From Bacillota bacterium (GTDB taxonomy: Bacteria > Bacillota_C > Negativicutes > JAEYSJ01): a DNA stretch of 34,252 nt. Position 1 is the first letter of the stretch. Each line of letters starts with the position of its first letter. Below the pieces are notes generated by a model. It had not been told where the DNA came from, made no database searches, and worked only from the letters and a program-made list of their open reading frames with translations. A program made the translations under genes and the position numbers. Positions 1 through 8,869 of the stretch are shown one piece after another. The DNA lies in contig JAEYSJ010000020.1 of the NCBI GenBank assembly GCA_023434855.1, forward strand, positions 1 through 34,252. Reading direction: 5' to 3'.

Positions 1-985
1 GTTATGGATAGTCGGCAAATGGGAGGCTATTAGGGAAGGGTGGTTACCCTGCCTGATAACCGGAGCGGTCATTGGCTGCGTATCCTATTTTACCAACAAG
101 CATGATAACTTGGTTGTGCTTACAGGGGTGTTGTCCGGTATTGCTGTTATTGCCGCCATGGTAATAATGCTGATGCTAAAAGGCAGCAAAGTAATTGACA
201 AAAGTACTTTGAACGCTGATGAAATTGCCTATGAACAGCAGTATCCTTTATGGAAAGCATTAACTCCCTGGATTGCCCTTGTTGTTCTTATTTTAATTTT
301 GAATCTGCCTAAAGATGTATTTAATTATCTTTACCGGGTAGTAAAGCTGCCTGTTACCGGTTTGACCGCTGACGGCAGCCCTCTTGACACAAGAGCATTA
401 TGGAATGCTTATACCTGGATATTTGTCAGTACAATTGTATCAATGGCGTTTATCCGTCCAACAGCCACTCAGTTAAAAAATACTGTTTCCATCTGGTTAA
501 AGAGAGCACCAAGACCTGTTTTTTCAGCGGCAATTTTCTTTGCGATTGGTGAAATCATGAATATGTCCGGGTACAGTATGATAACGAGAAAATTCGAAAC
601 TGCCAGTATGGTAAAGGTACTGGCCGACTATTCGGCACTATATTTTCATGATGCATATGGAGCCATCGTCGCCTTTATTGGCTTGTTTGGCGGTTTTATT
701 ACAGGCAGTGAGGCTTCAACAATCGCTATGTTTGCCAAATATACCATGACTACTGCCAAAAATTTAGATATGAGTTTATTCGGAACCATTATCATTGCCG
801 CCGGATTGGCTTTTGGCGGAGGTTTGGCCAGTGTTATATCGCCGGCTAAGCTGCAAAATGCGGCTGCCGCCATAGATAAACTTGGAGAAGAGAATCAGGT
901 AATTCGCATTGCTTTTATCTTTTCTGTTATTTTAACGTTAGTTACTTCAGTATTTGTAGTGATACTGCTAAAAACATTTAGTTGA
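1..985 (+). CDS. lctP: Lactate permease (LctP family), 3' part
   Basis: The frame is open from position 2 to the TGA at 983-985, so the gene starts before the window; about 327 C-terminal residues are visible against a usual length of about 550. The protein is a string of hydrophobic membrane segments. The segment GLFGGFITGSEAST followed by an Ala/Gly-rich stretch and VISPAKLQNAAAAI matches the LctP signature region (in E. coli LldP: GVFLTGSDTSSNALF and later KMISPQSIAIACAAVG). Family members import L- or D-lactate or glycolate with protons across the inner membrane. The window alone does not settle the substrate. It precedes the paaK-like gene by 25 bases in the same direction, so the two may share a transcript. 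Confidence 0.85.
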   Translation, partial: LWIVGKWEAIREGWLPCLITGAVIGCVSYFTNKHDNLVVLTGVLSGIAVIAAMVIMLMLKGSKVIDKSTLNADEIAYEQQYPLWKALTPWIALVVLILILNLPKDVFNYLYRVVKLPVTGLTADGSPLDTRALWNAYTWIFVSTIVSMAFIRPTATQLKNTVSIWLKRAPRPVFSAAIFFAIGEIMNMSGYSMITRKFETASMVKVLADYSALYFHDAYGAIVAFIGLFGGFITGSEASTIAMFAKYTMTTAKNLDMSLFGTIIIAAGLAFGGGLASVISPAKLQNAAAAIDKLGEENQVIRIAFIFSVILTLVTSVFVVILLKTFS

Positions 986-1010
986 AATCTGTAATAAAGG
1001 ATCTGATAAC

Positions 1011-2315
1011 GTGATTTGGGACGAACATGCAGAATGTATGAAAAGAAGTGACATGGAAGGGGTGCAACTTGACCGACTGTGTCAGACAGTGAAAAGAGTA
1101 TACGAAAATGTGCCTTTTTACCGGCAGGCACTTGATGAGAAGGGTATGAAACCGGAAAATATTCGCACACTAGCTGATATCAGTAATCTTCCCTTTACGA
1201 CTAAAGACGATATCCGGGAGCACTACCCCTATGGGTTATTTAGTTCCCCGATAAAAAAAATTGTGCGATTGCATGCGTCTTCCGGTACAACAGGAAAACC
1301 CACTGTAGTAGGCTATACAAAAAATGATATCGATTTATGGTCGGAAATGGTGACCCGCCTTGTCGTTGCTGCCGGCGCCAGGGAGGATGATGTGGCGCAG
1401 GTGGCTTTTGGCTACGGGCTCTTTACTGGGGCATTCGGATTACACTATGGGTTGGAAAGACTAGGGGCTACCATTGTGCCTGCATCCACCGGGAATACGG
1501 AAAGACAGATAATGCTTATGCAGGATTTTGGCACCACTATTTTAGTCAGTACGCCATCTTACGCGTTATACCTGGCGGAAACAGCCCAAAGCGCAGGTAT
1601 TGAACCCCGCAGTCTGAAAATCCGACTCGGGCTGTTCGGTGCGGAAGGCTGCTCGGATGAAATGCGTCAGGAAGTGGAACGTATCTGGGGCATTAGCGCG
1701 GTGGAGAATTATGGTATGAGCGAAATTATCGGTCCCGGCGTATCAGGTGAATGCCAGTGTAAGCAAGGGCTGCATATTAATGAGGACCATTTCTACCCGG
1801 AGATCGTTAATCCCGTAACCGGTGAAGTCCTGCCTTACGGTGAATTCGGCGAACTGGTTATAACCACAATCACCAAGGAAGGATTTCCCTTGCTGCGTTA
1901 CCGTACCCGGGATATTACCAGTCTGAACCCGGAGCCATGTGCCTGTGGCCGAACGTTGGTCCGCATGACGAAAGTGCAAGGCCGTACTGATGATATGCTT
2001 AAAATTCGCGGTGTAAATGTCTTCCCATCCCAGATCGAGAGTGTATTGATTGGTATCGAAGAAGTTGGCAACCACTATAATATTATTATTCGCAAAAAGG
2101 GTTTCCTTGATGAGATTGATATTGTGGTAGAACTGGCGGATGAATCATTGCTGGAGGATTTCCGCCAATTGGAGAATCTGCAAAATAAAGTCCGCCATAA
2201 ACTTAGGGTAGTATTGGGGATTGATGCCAATGTGCGGCTGGTTCAGCCGAAAACACTGGCCAGATCGGAAGGCAAGGCTAAGAGAATCATTGATCAGAGA
2301 AACCAACAAGAGTAA
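1011..2315 (+). CDS. paaK: Phenylacetate-CoA ligase-like AMP-forming enzyme
   Basis: 434 residues, the usual PaaK length. Starts at GTG 1011 behind AAAGGA. Near residues 92-101 it has the glycine/serine/threonine-rich P-loop of adenylate-forming enzymes (ASSGTTGKPT). The YGMSEI motif and a C-terminal AMP-binding domain (RTDDMLKIRGVNVFPSQIE) follow. The family activates phenylacetate or related aryl acids to CoA thioesters with ATP. In strict anaerobes such proteins often accompany aromatic 2-oxoacid metabolism (indolepyruvate oxidoreductase), but no iorAB gene lies here, so the natural substrate is open. A CxCG pair (EPCACGRTL) precedes the C-terminal domain, as in many anaerobic homologues. 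Confidence 0.88.
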   Translation: MIWDEHAECMKRSDMEGVQLDRLCQTVKRVYENVPFYRQALDEKGMKPENIRTLADISNLPFTTKDDIREHYPYGLFSSPIKKIVRLHASSGTTGKPTVVGYTKNDIDLWSEMVTRLVVAAGAREDDVAQVAFGYGLFTGAFGLHYGLERLGATIVPASTGNTERQIMLMQDFGTTILVSTPSYALYLAETAQSAGIEPRSLKIRLGLFGAEGCSDEMRQEVERIWGISAVENYGMSEIIGPGVSGECQCKQGLHINEDHFYPEIVNPVTGEVLPYGEFGELVITTITKEGFPLLRYRTRDITSLNPEPCACGRTLVRMTKVQGRTDDMLKIRGVNVFPSQIESVLIGIEEVGNHYNIIIRKKGFLDEIDIVVELADESLLEDFRQLENLQNKVRHKLRVVLGIDANVRLVQPKTLARSEGKAKRIIDQRNQQE

Positions 2316-2330
2316 GCGGTGGTTACTATA

Positions 2331-3296
2331 ATGAATGCAGGTAAAATCGTGCGAGGACGGTTTGCGCCTAGTCCGACAGGTGAAATGCATTTAGGAAATG
2401 CCTGGACAGCTTTGTTAGCGTGGCTCCAGGTCAGGGCGCAGCAGGGTACTATGGTTCTTAGAATTGAGGATTTAGACCCGGAACGCTCAAAGACAACATA
2501 TATTGACAGGTTAATGGATGATTTACAGTGGTTGGGTCTGGACTGGGATGAGGGACCGGACGTAGGTGGTTCCTATGGTCCTTACCAGCAGGACCAACGA
2601 CGTCATTTATACCAGGCGGCTATTGACCGCCTGGCAAGTAAGGGATTGTTGTATTCCTGCTACTGTACCAGAGCCGAACTGGCCGCATCGGCACCTCATG
2701 CCGGTGACAACGAACGACTTTATTCCGGAAAATGCCGTACCCATCCGGAAAATAGGGCAATGGCCGGGCGAAAGCCAGCAATCAGGCTGGTTTCTTCACC
2801 TGGCGTTATTGAGTTTAAAGATTTGCTGCAAGGTACCATGGCTCAGGATGTAAGTCGCACTGTGGGCGATTTTGTGGTGCAGCGTTCTGATGGGGTTCAT
2901 GCCTACCAGCTGGCAGTGGTAGTAGATGATGCTGCTATGCATATCAGTCATGTGCTGCGCGGCGATGACCTGTTAAGTTCGACGCCTCGTCAGATCATGC
3001 TTTATCGGCTTTTAGACCTTAAACCCCCGGCATTTACCCATGTGCCTCTATTGGTTGCCGCAGATGGGCACAGGCTTTCTAAACGGCAGCAGGACATGTC
3101 TATCAGTTCACTCCGTTGTCAACATGCCGGAGCAGAAAAAATTATTGGCTATCTTTCCTGGAAAGCCGGACTGATCGACAAATTCCAGCCTGTTGCGGCC
3201 CATGAGCTGATAACAGGTTTTGATCTCTCCTGTATGCCTGCCGGCCCTGTAGTTATCGGAAATGATATTTCGCTATTGACAGCCAATGGTTTTTAG
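2331..3296 (+). CDS. gluQ: Glutamyl-Q tRNA(Asp) synthetase
   Basis: About 321 residues. It is a paralogue of the catalytic half of glutamyl-tRNA synthetase without the anticodon-binding domain. It carries the class I signature FAPSPTGEMHLGN (HIGH equivalent HLGN) near the N-terminus. A zinc-type cluster follows (CYC, then YSGKCR), and a KMSKS-like LSKRQ motif lies near residue 247. GluQ enzymes attach glutamate to queuosine at position 34 of tRNA(Asp). I chose ATG 2331. A GTG at 2319 in the same frame would give four more residues and sits just 3 bases after the paaK stop; neither start has a strong ribosome site. The close spacing suggests co-transcription with paaK, without an obvious functional link. 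Confidence 0.88.
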   Translation: MNAGKIVRGRFAPSPTGEMHLGNAWTALLAWLQVRAQQGTMVLRIEDLDPERSKTTYIDRLMDDLQWLGLDWDEGPDVGGSYGPYQQDQRRHLYQAAIDRLASKGLLYSCYCTRAELAASAPHAGDNERLYSGKCRTHPENRAMAGRKPAIRLVSSPGVIEFKDLLQGTMAQDVSRTVGDFVVQRSDGVHAYQLAVVVDDAAMHISHVLRGDDLLSSTPRQIMLYRLLDLKPPAFTHVPLLVAADGHRLSKRQQDMSISSLRCQHAGAEKIIGYLSWKAGLIDKFQPVAAHELITGFDLSCMPAGPVVIGNDISLLTANGF

Positions 3297-3308
3297 GTGA
3301 TAATGTTC

Positions 3309-3330
3309 ACATACCGACTGGAAGGTATGG
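3309..3330. promoter_or_regulatory. Imperfect TetR operator upstream of tetR
   Basis: ACATACCGAC, TG, then GAAGGTATGG: the left arm is identical to that of the perfect palindrome at 3967-3998, and the right arm differs at three of ten positions. Its place just upstream of the regulator start suggests autorepression (inference). Confidence 0.6.
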
Positions 3331-3360
3331 GGTTTTGAATGTTTTAAGGAGAGGTTGACG

Positions 3361-3945
3361 ATGACTAAGGAGAATATTACAATTGCCGCTTTACGCCTGT
3401 TTTTGCTGCGAGGTTACAAGTGTGTGTCCCTTGTTGATGTTGCCAATGAAATTGGCATTACCAAAGGCGGCATATACCATTACTTTTCCAGTAAGGAAGA
3501 GTTGCTGCATGTTGCTATACATCATTTATTCGACCGGATTGAAGCAAAGTACATTGAATTGTTTAGTAGTAACATAAGTCTTTGTGATACGCTGAACTTA
3601 ATTATTGTTGAGCGGGAGTTAGAACTTTACGCCCGGCGTTTGCTTGGTGTTGAGCAAGGCGATTATCGGATTAACCATGCCAGTTTTGCCCTGGAGGTTA
3701 TGCACAATTTTCCTGAACTTAAAGAACGGATAGATCGTAGTCATGAGCATTTTTGTAATGCTATTGAACAAAAGTTAAAAAAAGCGATAGCAGAAAAGAA
3801 AATTCGCCAGGATCTGGATGTTAGTGCGCTGGCTGTGCTTATCCTCTCAATAGTGAATGGCCAAAATTCATTAGGCAAGCATATTGTCACTCCAACTAAG
3901 CGGAAAGAGATGATGGAAATTTTTTGGAAATTAATTAGTGTCTAA
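3361..3945 (+). CDS. TetR/AcrR-family transcriptional regulator
   Basis: About 194 residues, typical for the family. The N-terminal helix-turn-helix is clear (VSLVDVANEIGITKGGIYHYFSSKEELL split over residues about 22-49), followed by a helical ligand-binding domain of no recognisable specificity. I prefer ATG 3361, six bases after an AAGGAGAGG ribosome site; a TTG six bases earlier is a worse fit. Related palindromes lie before this gene and before the following efflux genes. It therefore most likely represses both itself and the pump, being released by a pump substrate. That regulatory circuit is inferred from position and from known AcrR/TtgR-type systems. Confidence 0.9.
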   Translation: MTKENITIAALRLFLLRGYKCVSLVDVANEIGITKGGIYHYFSSKEELLHVAIHHLFDRIEAKYIELFSSNISLCDTLNLIIVERELELYARRLLGVEQGDYRINHASFALEVMHNFPELKERIDRSHEHFCNAIEQKLKKAIAEKKIRQDLDVSALAVLILSIVNGQNSLGKHIVTPTKRKEMMEIFWKLISV

Positions 3946-3966
3946 TGGAGGCAGGTATTTTCTTTG

Positions 3967-3998
3967 AATTTACATACCGACTGGTCGGTATGTAAATT
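3967..3998. promoter_or_regulatory. Perfect palindromic operator of the efflux operon
   Basis: Two exact 15-base inverted arms (AATTTACATACCGAC and its complement) are separated by TG, between tetR and the membrane-fusion gene. It shares its core ACATACCGAC-TG with the site at 3309-3330. This is the expected form of a TetR-family dimer site, and it would overlap any promoter of the pump genes. Confidence 0.8.
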
Positions 3999-4051
3999 AC
4001 GGCTGTAAAACCAGGAAGTGAATATCCCGGGAAAATAAGGGAGGATATAGA

Positions 4052-5149
4052 ATGAAAGGGCTTAAACTAAAGTATTGGGTTATTCCGGTGGTGCTTTTTA
4101 TCGGCATGACAATCGTATTTCGCAGCGGGGCATTTTCCAGCGGGAAAACTCAGTTGCAAAATAGTGATGGAGCCATAAATGTAAAGGTTGCCGAAGTCCA
4201 GAACATAAATACAGTGCCGAAGTTAACTCTAAATGGTGCAATCGAAGGGCAAACAGCAGCTGCTGTCAGTGCCAAGATTGCCGGGCGGATTGAACAGGTC
4301 ATGGTGCAGGAAGGACAGCACGTCAAAGCCGGTGACCCTTTAGTCCAATTAGAAAGTATTGAATTGGCAAATTCTGTGCGCACTGCCCAGGATGCTGTTA
4401 CCAAGGCCAGGATTAATTATGATTTGGCAACAACTGACTATAATCGTTATCAGACATTATACAATCAGGGGGCATTATCGCAGCAGCAACTGGATACAGC
4501 CGTTGCCAAACTGCGGACGGCACAGGCGGAATTGTCAAGTGCCCTTGCCAATCAGAACAACGCGGAACAGCAGTACGGGTATGGCTTAATTACCGCACCT
4601 GTTGACGGTGTCGTTGCCAATAATACGGCAACTGTCGGACAGGTTGTTTCACCAGGCGCCACATTAATGATAGTTGAGGATATTAGTACGGTGTATGCAG
4701 TTGTTAATGTTGAACAAAAGGATTTAAGCCGGGTGAAACTCGGTCAGAAAGCAGCAGTAACAGTTGACACATATAGTGATAAGATTTTTGCTGGCGCAGT
4801 AGACATCATTAATCCTGAAGCCGGTACAGCCAACAGGATGTTCCGCACTAAGGTGAAAATTGATAATTCTGGCGGAGCCCTGAAAGCCGGTATGTTTGCA
4901 AAAGTGCAGCTGACAGCAGGTGACCCGGTGTCAGTCATAACAGTGCCACAGGCAGCGGTAGTTCAAAAACAGGGAATGTATTTCGTTTTCACTGTGGAAA
5001 ACAATAAAGCGGTGCGTCATCAAGTTGAAATCGGAGAGGTCAGCGGTGATTCGCTTCAAATTAAAGCAGGCCTGGACTTAAATAATAAAGTAGCTGTAAG
5101 TAGTGTAAGCCAGCTAAAAGACGGTGAAACCGTTAAGGTCACTGAGTAG
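4052..5149 (+). CDS. RND efflux membrane-fusion (periplasmic adaptor) protein
   Basis: 365 residues, starting behind AGGGAGGAT. An N-terminal hydrophobic segment (about residues 8-22, WVIPVVLFIGMTIVF) anchors or exports it; no lipobox Cys is seen. The order is a biotinyl-lipoyl-like half (SAKIAGRIEQVMVQEGQHVKAG split), a coiled-coil hairpin rich in Ala/Gln (about residues 110-175), the second lipoyl half (LITAPVDGVVANNTATVGQ region), and beta-barrel and membrane-proximal domains. It bridges the inner-membrane pump to an outer-membrane channel. It lies 11 bases before the pump gene. No TolC-type channel is encoded here, so the pump probably borrows one encoded elsewhere. Confidence 0.92.
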   Translation: MKGLKLKYWVIPVVLFIGMTIVFRSGAFSSGKTQLQNSDGAINVKVAEVQNINTVPKLTLNGAIEGQTAAAVSAKIAGRIEQVMVQEGQHVKAGDPLVQLESIELANSVRTAQDAVTKARINYDLATTDYNRYQTLYNQGALSQQQLDTAVAKLRTAQAELSSALANQNNAEQQYGYGLITAPVDGVVANNTATVGQVVSPGATLMIVEDISTVYAVVNVEQKDLSRVKLGQKAAVTVDTYSDKIFAGAVDIINPEAGTANRMFRTKVKIDNSGGALKAGMFAKVQLTAGDPVSVITVPQAAVVQKQGMYFVFTVENNKAVRHQVEIGEVSGDSLQIKAGLDLNNKVAVSSVSQLKDGETVKVTE

Positions 5150-5160
5150 GAGAGAGAGTC

Positions 5161-8100
5161 ATGAAAATTACTGAAATCAGTATAAAACGGCCCGTGTTCG
5201 CTACGGTGACTATTTTGGCTCTGGTAGTACTGGGGTTGTATAGCTACATGTCGCTAAATGTAGATGAATACCCTAATGTTGAAATTCCTGTTGTTGCCGT
5301 TACGGTAAATTACCCGGGAGCATCACCGGAACAGGTTGAATCGAAAATAACCCAAAAGGTCGAGGAAACTGTCAGCGTAGTGCCGGGGGTAGATCATATT
5401 ACGTCTACGGTAAGAGAAGGAACATCGACAACTGTAATACAATTTACGATGGAAACGTCGGCGGCCACTGCTGCCCAGGATGTCCGTGATAAAGTGGGCA
5501 GGCTACAGGGAAGTTTGCCACAAGAGGCAGATGCGCCGATTGTAACCAGGTTCGATCCATCTGATACCCCAATTGCGTCGATTGCCCTTACCGGGCCCAT
5601 CAGTCAGCAAGAACTAACGGTTATTGCCAATGATTCGGTAACAAAAAGACTTGAGGCAATAAACGGGGTTGCCTCCGTGAATGTGCAGGGTGGCTTAGAC
5701 AGGGAAATTCAAATCAATATGGACGCTGATAAAATTGCCGCCTATGGTTTGACAATTCCGGAGATTTTAAACAACTTGCGCAGTGAAAATATGGAAACTC
5801 CCGGCGGTAAAGTTACTGATGGAAAACATGAAACAAGTCTACGTGCAGTGGGCAATATTACGTCACCTGAACAATTTTTAAACCTGCCTGTAGGACGCAG
5901 AGACGGTGTACAACTTTATGTGGATAATATTGCCACCGTCAAAGATACGACGAAGGATGTAACAACAATAACTAAGCTCCATGATAAACCAGCCATCGGG
6001 CTGGATATCATGAAACAATCCGGCAGCAACACAGTAGAAGTTGTTGATAACGTCAAAAAAGAGATAGAAAGTATCAAAAAGGATTTGCCTGCCGGTGTTG
6101 AACTGACAGTAGTACGGGATAATTCCCAAAATATCAAGAATTCAATTCATGATGTGCTGTTTAATCTTGTGTTAGGCGCGGTATTAGCAGTTGCCATTGT
6201 GTTTTTGTTCCTGGGGAACTGGCGGAGTACAATTATTGCGGCTATCGCAATTCCCACTTCAATTATCACGTCATTCTTAGCAATGAAAGCTTTAAACTTT
6301 ACCTTAAATACAATGTCCCTGTTGGCCCTGTCATTGGCGGTTGGTTTGCTGATTGACGATGCCATCGTGGTAATTGAGAATATTGTGCGTCATTTGGAAA
6401 TGGGAAAAAATAAAAATGCGGCTGCCACCGAAGGAACGGCTGAGATTGGTCTCGCCGTTACGGCAACGACCTTTACCTTGGTTGCCGTTTTTCTGCCTGT
6501 CGGTATGATGAGCGGCATTGTAGGTCAATTTTTCAAACAGTTCGGTGTAACGGTAGCAGTCAGTGTTCTGGTATCGTTGTTTGTTGCTTTCACCCTGACG
6601 CCAATGTTATCTGCTAAATATTTAAAAGACGACCGTAAAAAGTCTGAGAGCGTATATGGTAAAGCCTGGGCCAAATGGAATCAGCAATTCGACTATTGGA
6701 CCAGCCGCTATGCCGAATTTCTCAAATACGCATTAGGACACCGCGGCAAAGTGATGCTGGCGGCAGCGGCATTATTTGTCGGCAGTTTGGCACTCCTACC
6801 CTTTGTCGGTTCGACGTTCATTCCTGATGCTGACAATAGTGAAATTACAATCGCGGCAGATGTTGACCCTGGTATGAGCCCGCAGGCTGTGGGGGAAATC
6901 GCGGACAATATTTCCCAGATTATTCACAGTATACCGCAAGTCACCATGACCTATAGTGTGGCTGATGTAAATGGCATTACTATACTGACAGAACTACAGC
7001 CGAAAAATGCAAGGAAAGTTAGTGATAATCAAATTATTGCCGAACTGCGGCAAAAATTAAACGACATCACCGGTGTGCAAATAAGTATCACCAAGAAATC
7101 AGGAATGTCCGCCAGTAAGCCGGTATCACTTGTCATTCAGGGTCAGTCACTCGATAAATTGGCGGATATTGGTGAACAAGTTGAACAAATAATGCTGAAA
7201 ATACCGGGAGCGGTTGACGTTTCTTCCAGTTACGAAGCCGGCAAGCCTGACGCGCAAATCGTTGTAAACCGGGATAAAGCGTCTGATCTGGGTGTTTCGA
7301 CAGCCGGTATTGCTGATACACTGCAGACAATGTTCAACGGAACAATTGTAACCCAATATAAAGATGCCGATGATTCCTATGATGTAAGGCTTGTTTTAAA
7401 ACCAGGCGATCGTAATAGTCTGGCTGATGTAAATAATATCTATTTAGCCGGGACGAGCCGGGACAAAAACGGGCAATCTGTTATGATTCCCCTTTCCCAG
7501 GTAACCAGGACAATCTATGCAACAAGTCCCATGCAGATTAAACGCTATGACCGTCAGGAACAGGTTACGATTTCGGCGAATTTACGGGATACAACCCTTG
7601 GCGATTTTAATAATGTGCTGAATAAACAACTAGCGGGAATTAAGCTGCCTGACGGTTACAAGTTTGTCGCCACCGGCCAATCCCAGCAAATGAGTGATGT
7701 ATTTACAGGTATTGTTCTGGCTTTGACCATGGCTGTATTGTTTATTTTCTTTGTGCTTGCCGCCCAATTTGAAAGCTATATTGATCCTTTCGCCATTATG
7801 CTGGCTCTGCCACTGGCGATTATTGGCGCCATTCTTGGCCTGCTGGTGATGCACAGTACAATCAACATGATGTCCCTGATTGGGATTATTATGTTGATGG
7901 GTCTGGTAACAAAAAATGCGATTTTGCTGATTGACTTTGCGAAACAGCGTAGAGAGCAGGGGATAGAACGTAATCAGGCGTTGGTTGAAGCGGCATTGGT
8001 CCGGATGCGTCCAATCATGATGACAACAACTGCGATGATTTTTGGGATGATCCCGCTGGCATTAGGAATCGGGCCTGGAGCCGAAACCCGGGCGCCAATG

Positions 8101-8283
8101 GCTCATGCGATCATTGGCGGGTTAATCACTTCAACAATATTAACTTTGGTGGTCGTTCCTGTTGTCTATACCCTAATTGACGATATGAAGGACATGAAAT
8201 TGGATATTAAACTTGTGTTCACATTGTTTGACGACATCAGAAAACAAAAACGTGATGTGGAAAACGAATTTCACAAATCGTAA
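5161..8283 (+). CDS. RND multidrug efflux pump, inner-membrane subunit (HAE1-like)
   Basis: 1040 residues, full length for an AcrB/MexB-type transporter, with ribosome site TAGGAGAGAG. It has the classical layout of one membrane helix, a large periplasmic loop, six helices, a second loop and five helices. The paired acidic residues of transmembrane helix 4 are present (GLLIDDAIVVIENI), and the lysine of helix 10 is present (GLVTKNAILLIDFAKQ); these are the proton-relay residues in the family. The N-terminus (ISIKRPVFATV) is typical. It would export hydrophobic compounds using the proton gradient, together with the adaptor upstream. Such a pump supports the view that the host has an outer membrane. 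The last 20-odd residues are charged and cytoplasmic. Confidence 0.95.
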   Translation: MKITEISIKRPVFATVTILALVVLGLYSYMSLNVDEYPNVEIPVVAVTVNYPGASPEQVESKITQKVEETVSVVPGVDHITSTVREGTSTTVIQFTMETSAATAAQDVRDKVGRLQGSLPQEADAPIVTRFDPSDTPIASIALTGPISQQELTVIANDSVTKRLEAINGVASVNVQGGLDREIQINMDADKIAAYGLTIPEILNNLRSENMETPGGKVTDGKHETSLRAVGNITSPEQFLNLPVGRRDGVQLYVDNIATVKDTTKDVTTITKLHDKPAIGLDIMKQSGSNTVEVVDNVKKEIESIKKDLPAGVELTVVRDNSQNIKNSIHDVLFNLVLGAVLAVAIVFLFLGNWRSTIIAAIAIPTSIITSFLAMKALNFTLNTMSLLALSLAVGLLIDDAIVVIENIVRHLEMGKNKNAAATEGTAEIGLAVTATTFTLVAVFLPVGMMSGIVGQFFKQFGVTVAVSVLVSLFVAFTLTPMLSAKYLKDDRKKSESVYGKAWAKWNQQFDYWTSRYAEFLKYALGHRGKVMLAAAALFVGSLALLPFVGSTFIPDADNSEITIAADVDPGMSPQAVGEIADNISQIIHSIPQVTMTYSVADVNGITILTELQPKNARKVSDNQIIAELRQKLNDITGVQISITKKSGMSASKPVSLVIQGQSLDKLADIGEQVEQIMLKIPGAVDVSSSYEAGKPDAQIVVNRDKASDLGVSTAGIADTLQTMFNGTIVTQYKDADDSYDVRLVLKPGDRNSLADVNNIYLAGTSRDKNGQSVMIPLSQVTRTIYATSPMQIKRYDRQEQVTISANLRDTTLGDFNNVLNKQLAGIKLPDGYKFVATGQSQQMSDVFTGIVLALTMAVLFIFFVLAAQFESYIDPFAIMLALPLAIIGAILGLLVMHSTINMMSLIGIIMLMGLVTKNAILLIDFAKQRREQGIERNQALVEAALVRMRPIMMTTTAMIFGMIPLALGIGPGAETRAPMAHAIIGGLITSTILTLVVVPVVYTLIDDMKDMKLDIKLVFTLFDDIRKQKRDVENEFHKS

Positions 8284-8284
8284 A

Positions 8285-8327
8285 AAGGCTTGAGTGCTGA
8301 TAAAGCCAGCACTCAAGCCTTCTTTTT
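8285..8327 (+). terminator. Terminator of the efflux operon
   Basis: A 15-bp perfect stem (AAGGCTTGAGTGCTG, 8285-8299, with 8307-8321) with a 7-base loop is followed by CTTTTT, starting right after the pump stop codon. Confidence 0.9.
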
Positions 8328-8379
8328 ACCTTTTTGCTGTTCCAATATTTTTTCTGTAATGGTCTTAATCTAAAATATA

Positions 8380-8408
8380 TTGACAAATACAATGGATACT
8401 GTAATAAT
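8380..8408 (+). promoter_or_regulatory. Strong sigma-A-type promoter of the leader/43-aa unit
   Basis: TTGACA (8380-8385), a 17-base spacer and AATAAT (8403-8408). Transcription would start near 8415 and run into the attenuator-like leader. Confidence 0.7.
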
Positions 8409-8465
8409 GTATACATAGTTACACAATTGCTTAAGAAATGTTATATTGAAGTTCGTCATGCGAAG

Positions 8466-8497
8466 TATAATTATATTAAATATTTAATATAATTATA
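8466..8497. repeat. Perfect 32-bp AT-only palindrome
   Basis: TATAATTATATTAAAT (8466-8481) is followed directly by its exact reverse complement (8482-8497), with no spacer. It lies inside the predicted leader RNA, where it would form a long AU hairpin. Confidence 0.9.
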
Positions 8498-8603
8498 TTA
8501 ACTTTATGCTGAATTTGTGTCAGGAAAAAGCGTTGCCCGCGTTATAGGGAAGTCGGTTAGCAGTCGGCGCATGAGATTTTAGCAGGGTGGTATCATCGCA
8601 ATC

Positions 8604-8646
8604 ATCGCCCCTATTGACCAGGCATCAATAGGGGCGATTTTTATAT
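8604..8646 (+). terminator. Intrinsic terminator inside the leader
   Basis: ATCGCCCCTATTGA pairs perfectly with 8625-8638 around a 7-base loop, followed by five T residues. It stands between the promoter and the 43-codon ORF and so can act as an attenuator. Confidence 0.88.
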
Positions 8647-8723
8647 TTTATATCTGGTGCGGCGGTGTAAATTAATTTTTTATGAGTCGTCCCCCAAAAA
8701 TTATCGTATAGGGAGGGTGTACC

Positions 8724-8855
8724 ATGAAAGTAAAGGCAGGCAGAGAATACCAGGTTGATACCGGTGAACCCTGGGAGCAAACCGGAGGTGTCGATCCCGA
8801 TATTGATGAAAATTTGATGCGTCTGGCAGGTCTACCCGGGGGTTATGCGAAATAA
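8724..8855 (+). CDS. 43-residue hypothetical protein
   Basis: ATG at 8724 behind a good ribosome site (GGGAGGG, 8711-8717) and ending in TAA at 8853-8855. The peptide begins MKVKAGREYQVDTGEPWEQT and ends LAGLPGGYAK. It is acidic in the middle (DPDIDENL), has no Cys, no signal peptide and no membrane segment. I do not recognise it. It is flanked by the attenuator-like leader upstream and an intrinsic terminator at 8870, so it is the only ORF of its transcript. This argues that it is real, or that the transcript has an RNA function. Confidence 0.6.
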   Translation: MKVKAGREYQVDTGEPWEQTGGVDPDIDENLMRLAGLPGGYAK

Positions 8856-8869
8856 GATATGTTGTGGAT

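Larger units (their letters stand above)
8415..8646 (+). ncRNA. T-box-like attenuator leader (uncertain class)
   Basis: Between the promoter and the micro-ORF lies AGGGTGGTATC (8584-8594), one base away from the T-box core AGGGTGGTACC. CCCCT follows in the position of the 3' strand of a T-box antiterminator. Those same bases form the 5' arm of a perfect 14-bp intrinsic terminator (8604-8617 with 8625-8638, then TTTTT), which is how T-box switches work. Against it: no Stem I with the usual AGTA/GNTG elements or specifier loop was recognised, and the usual GCG after the core is missing. It could be a diverged T-box or a different attenuator. Confidence 0.4.

Noticed and set aside
8540..8600. 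Cobalamin riboswitch, suggested by TATAGGGAAGTCGG
   Set aside because: The arms GTCGG and GTCGG are direct, not inverted, so they cannot pair, and the B12-box GCCACTG is absent.
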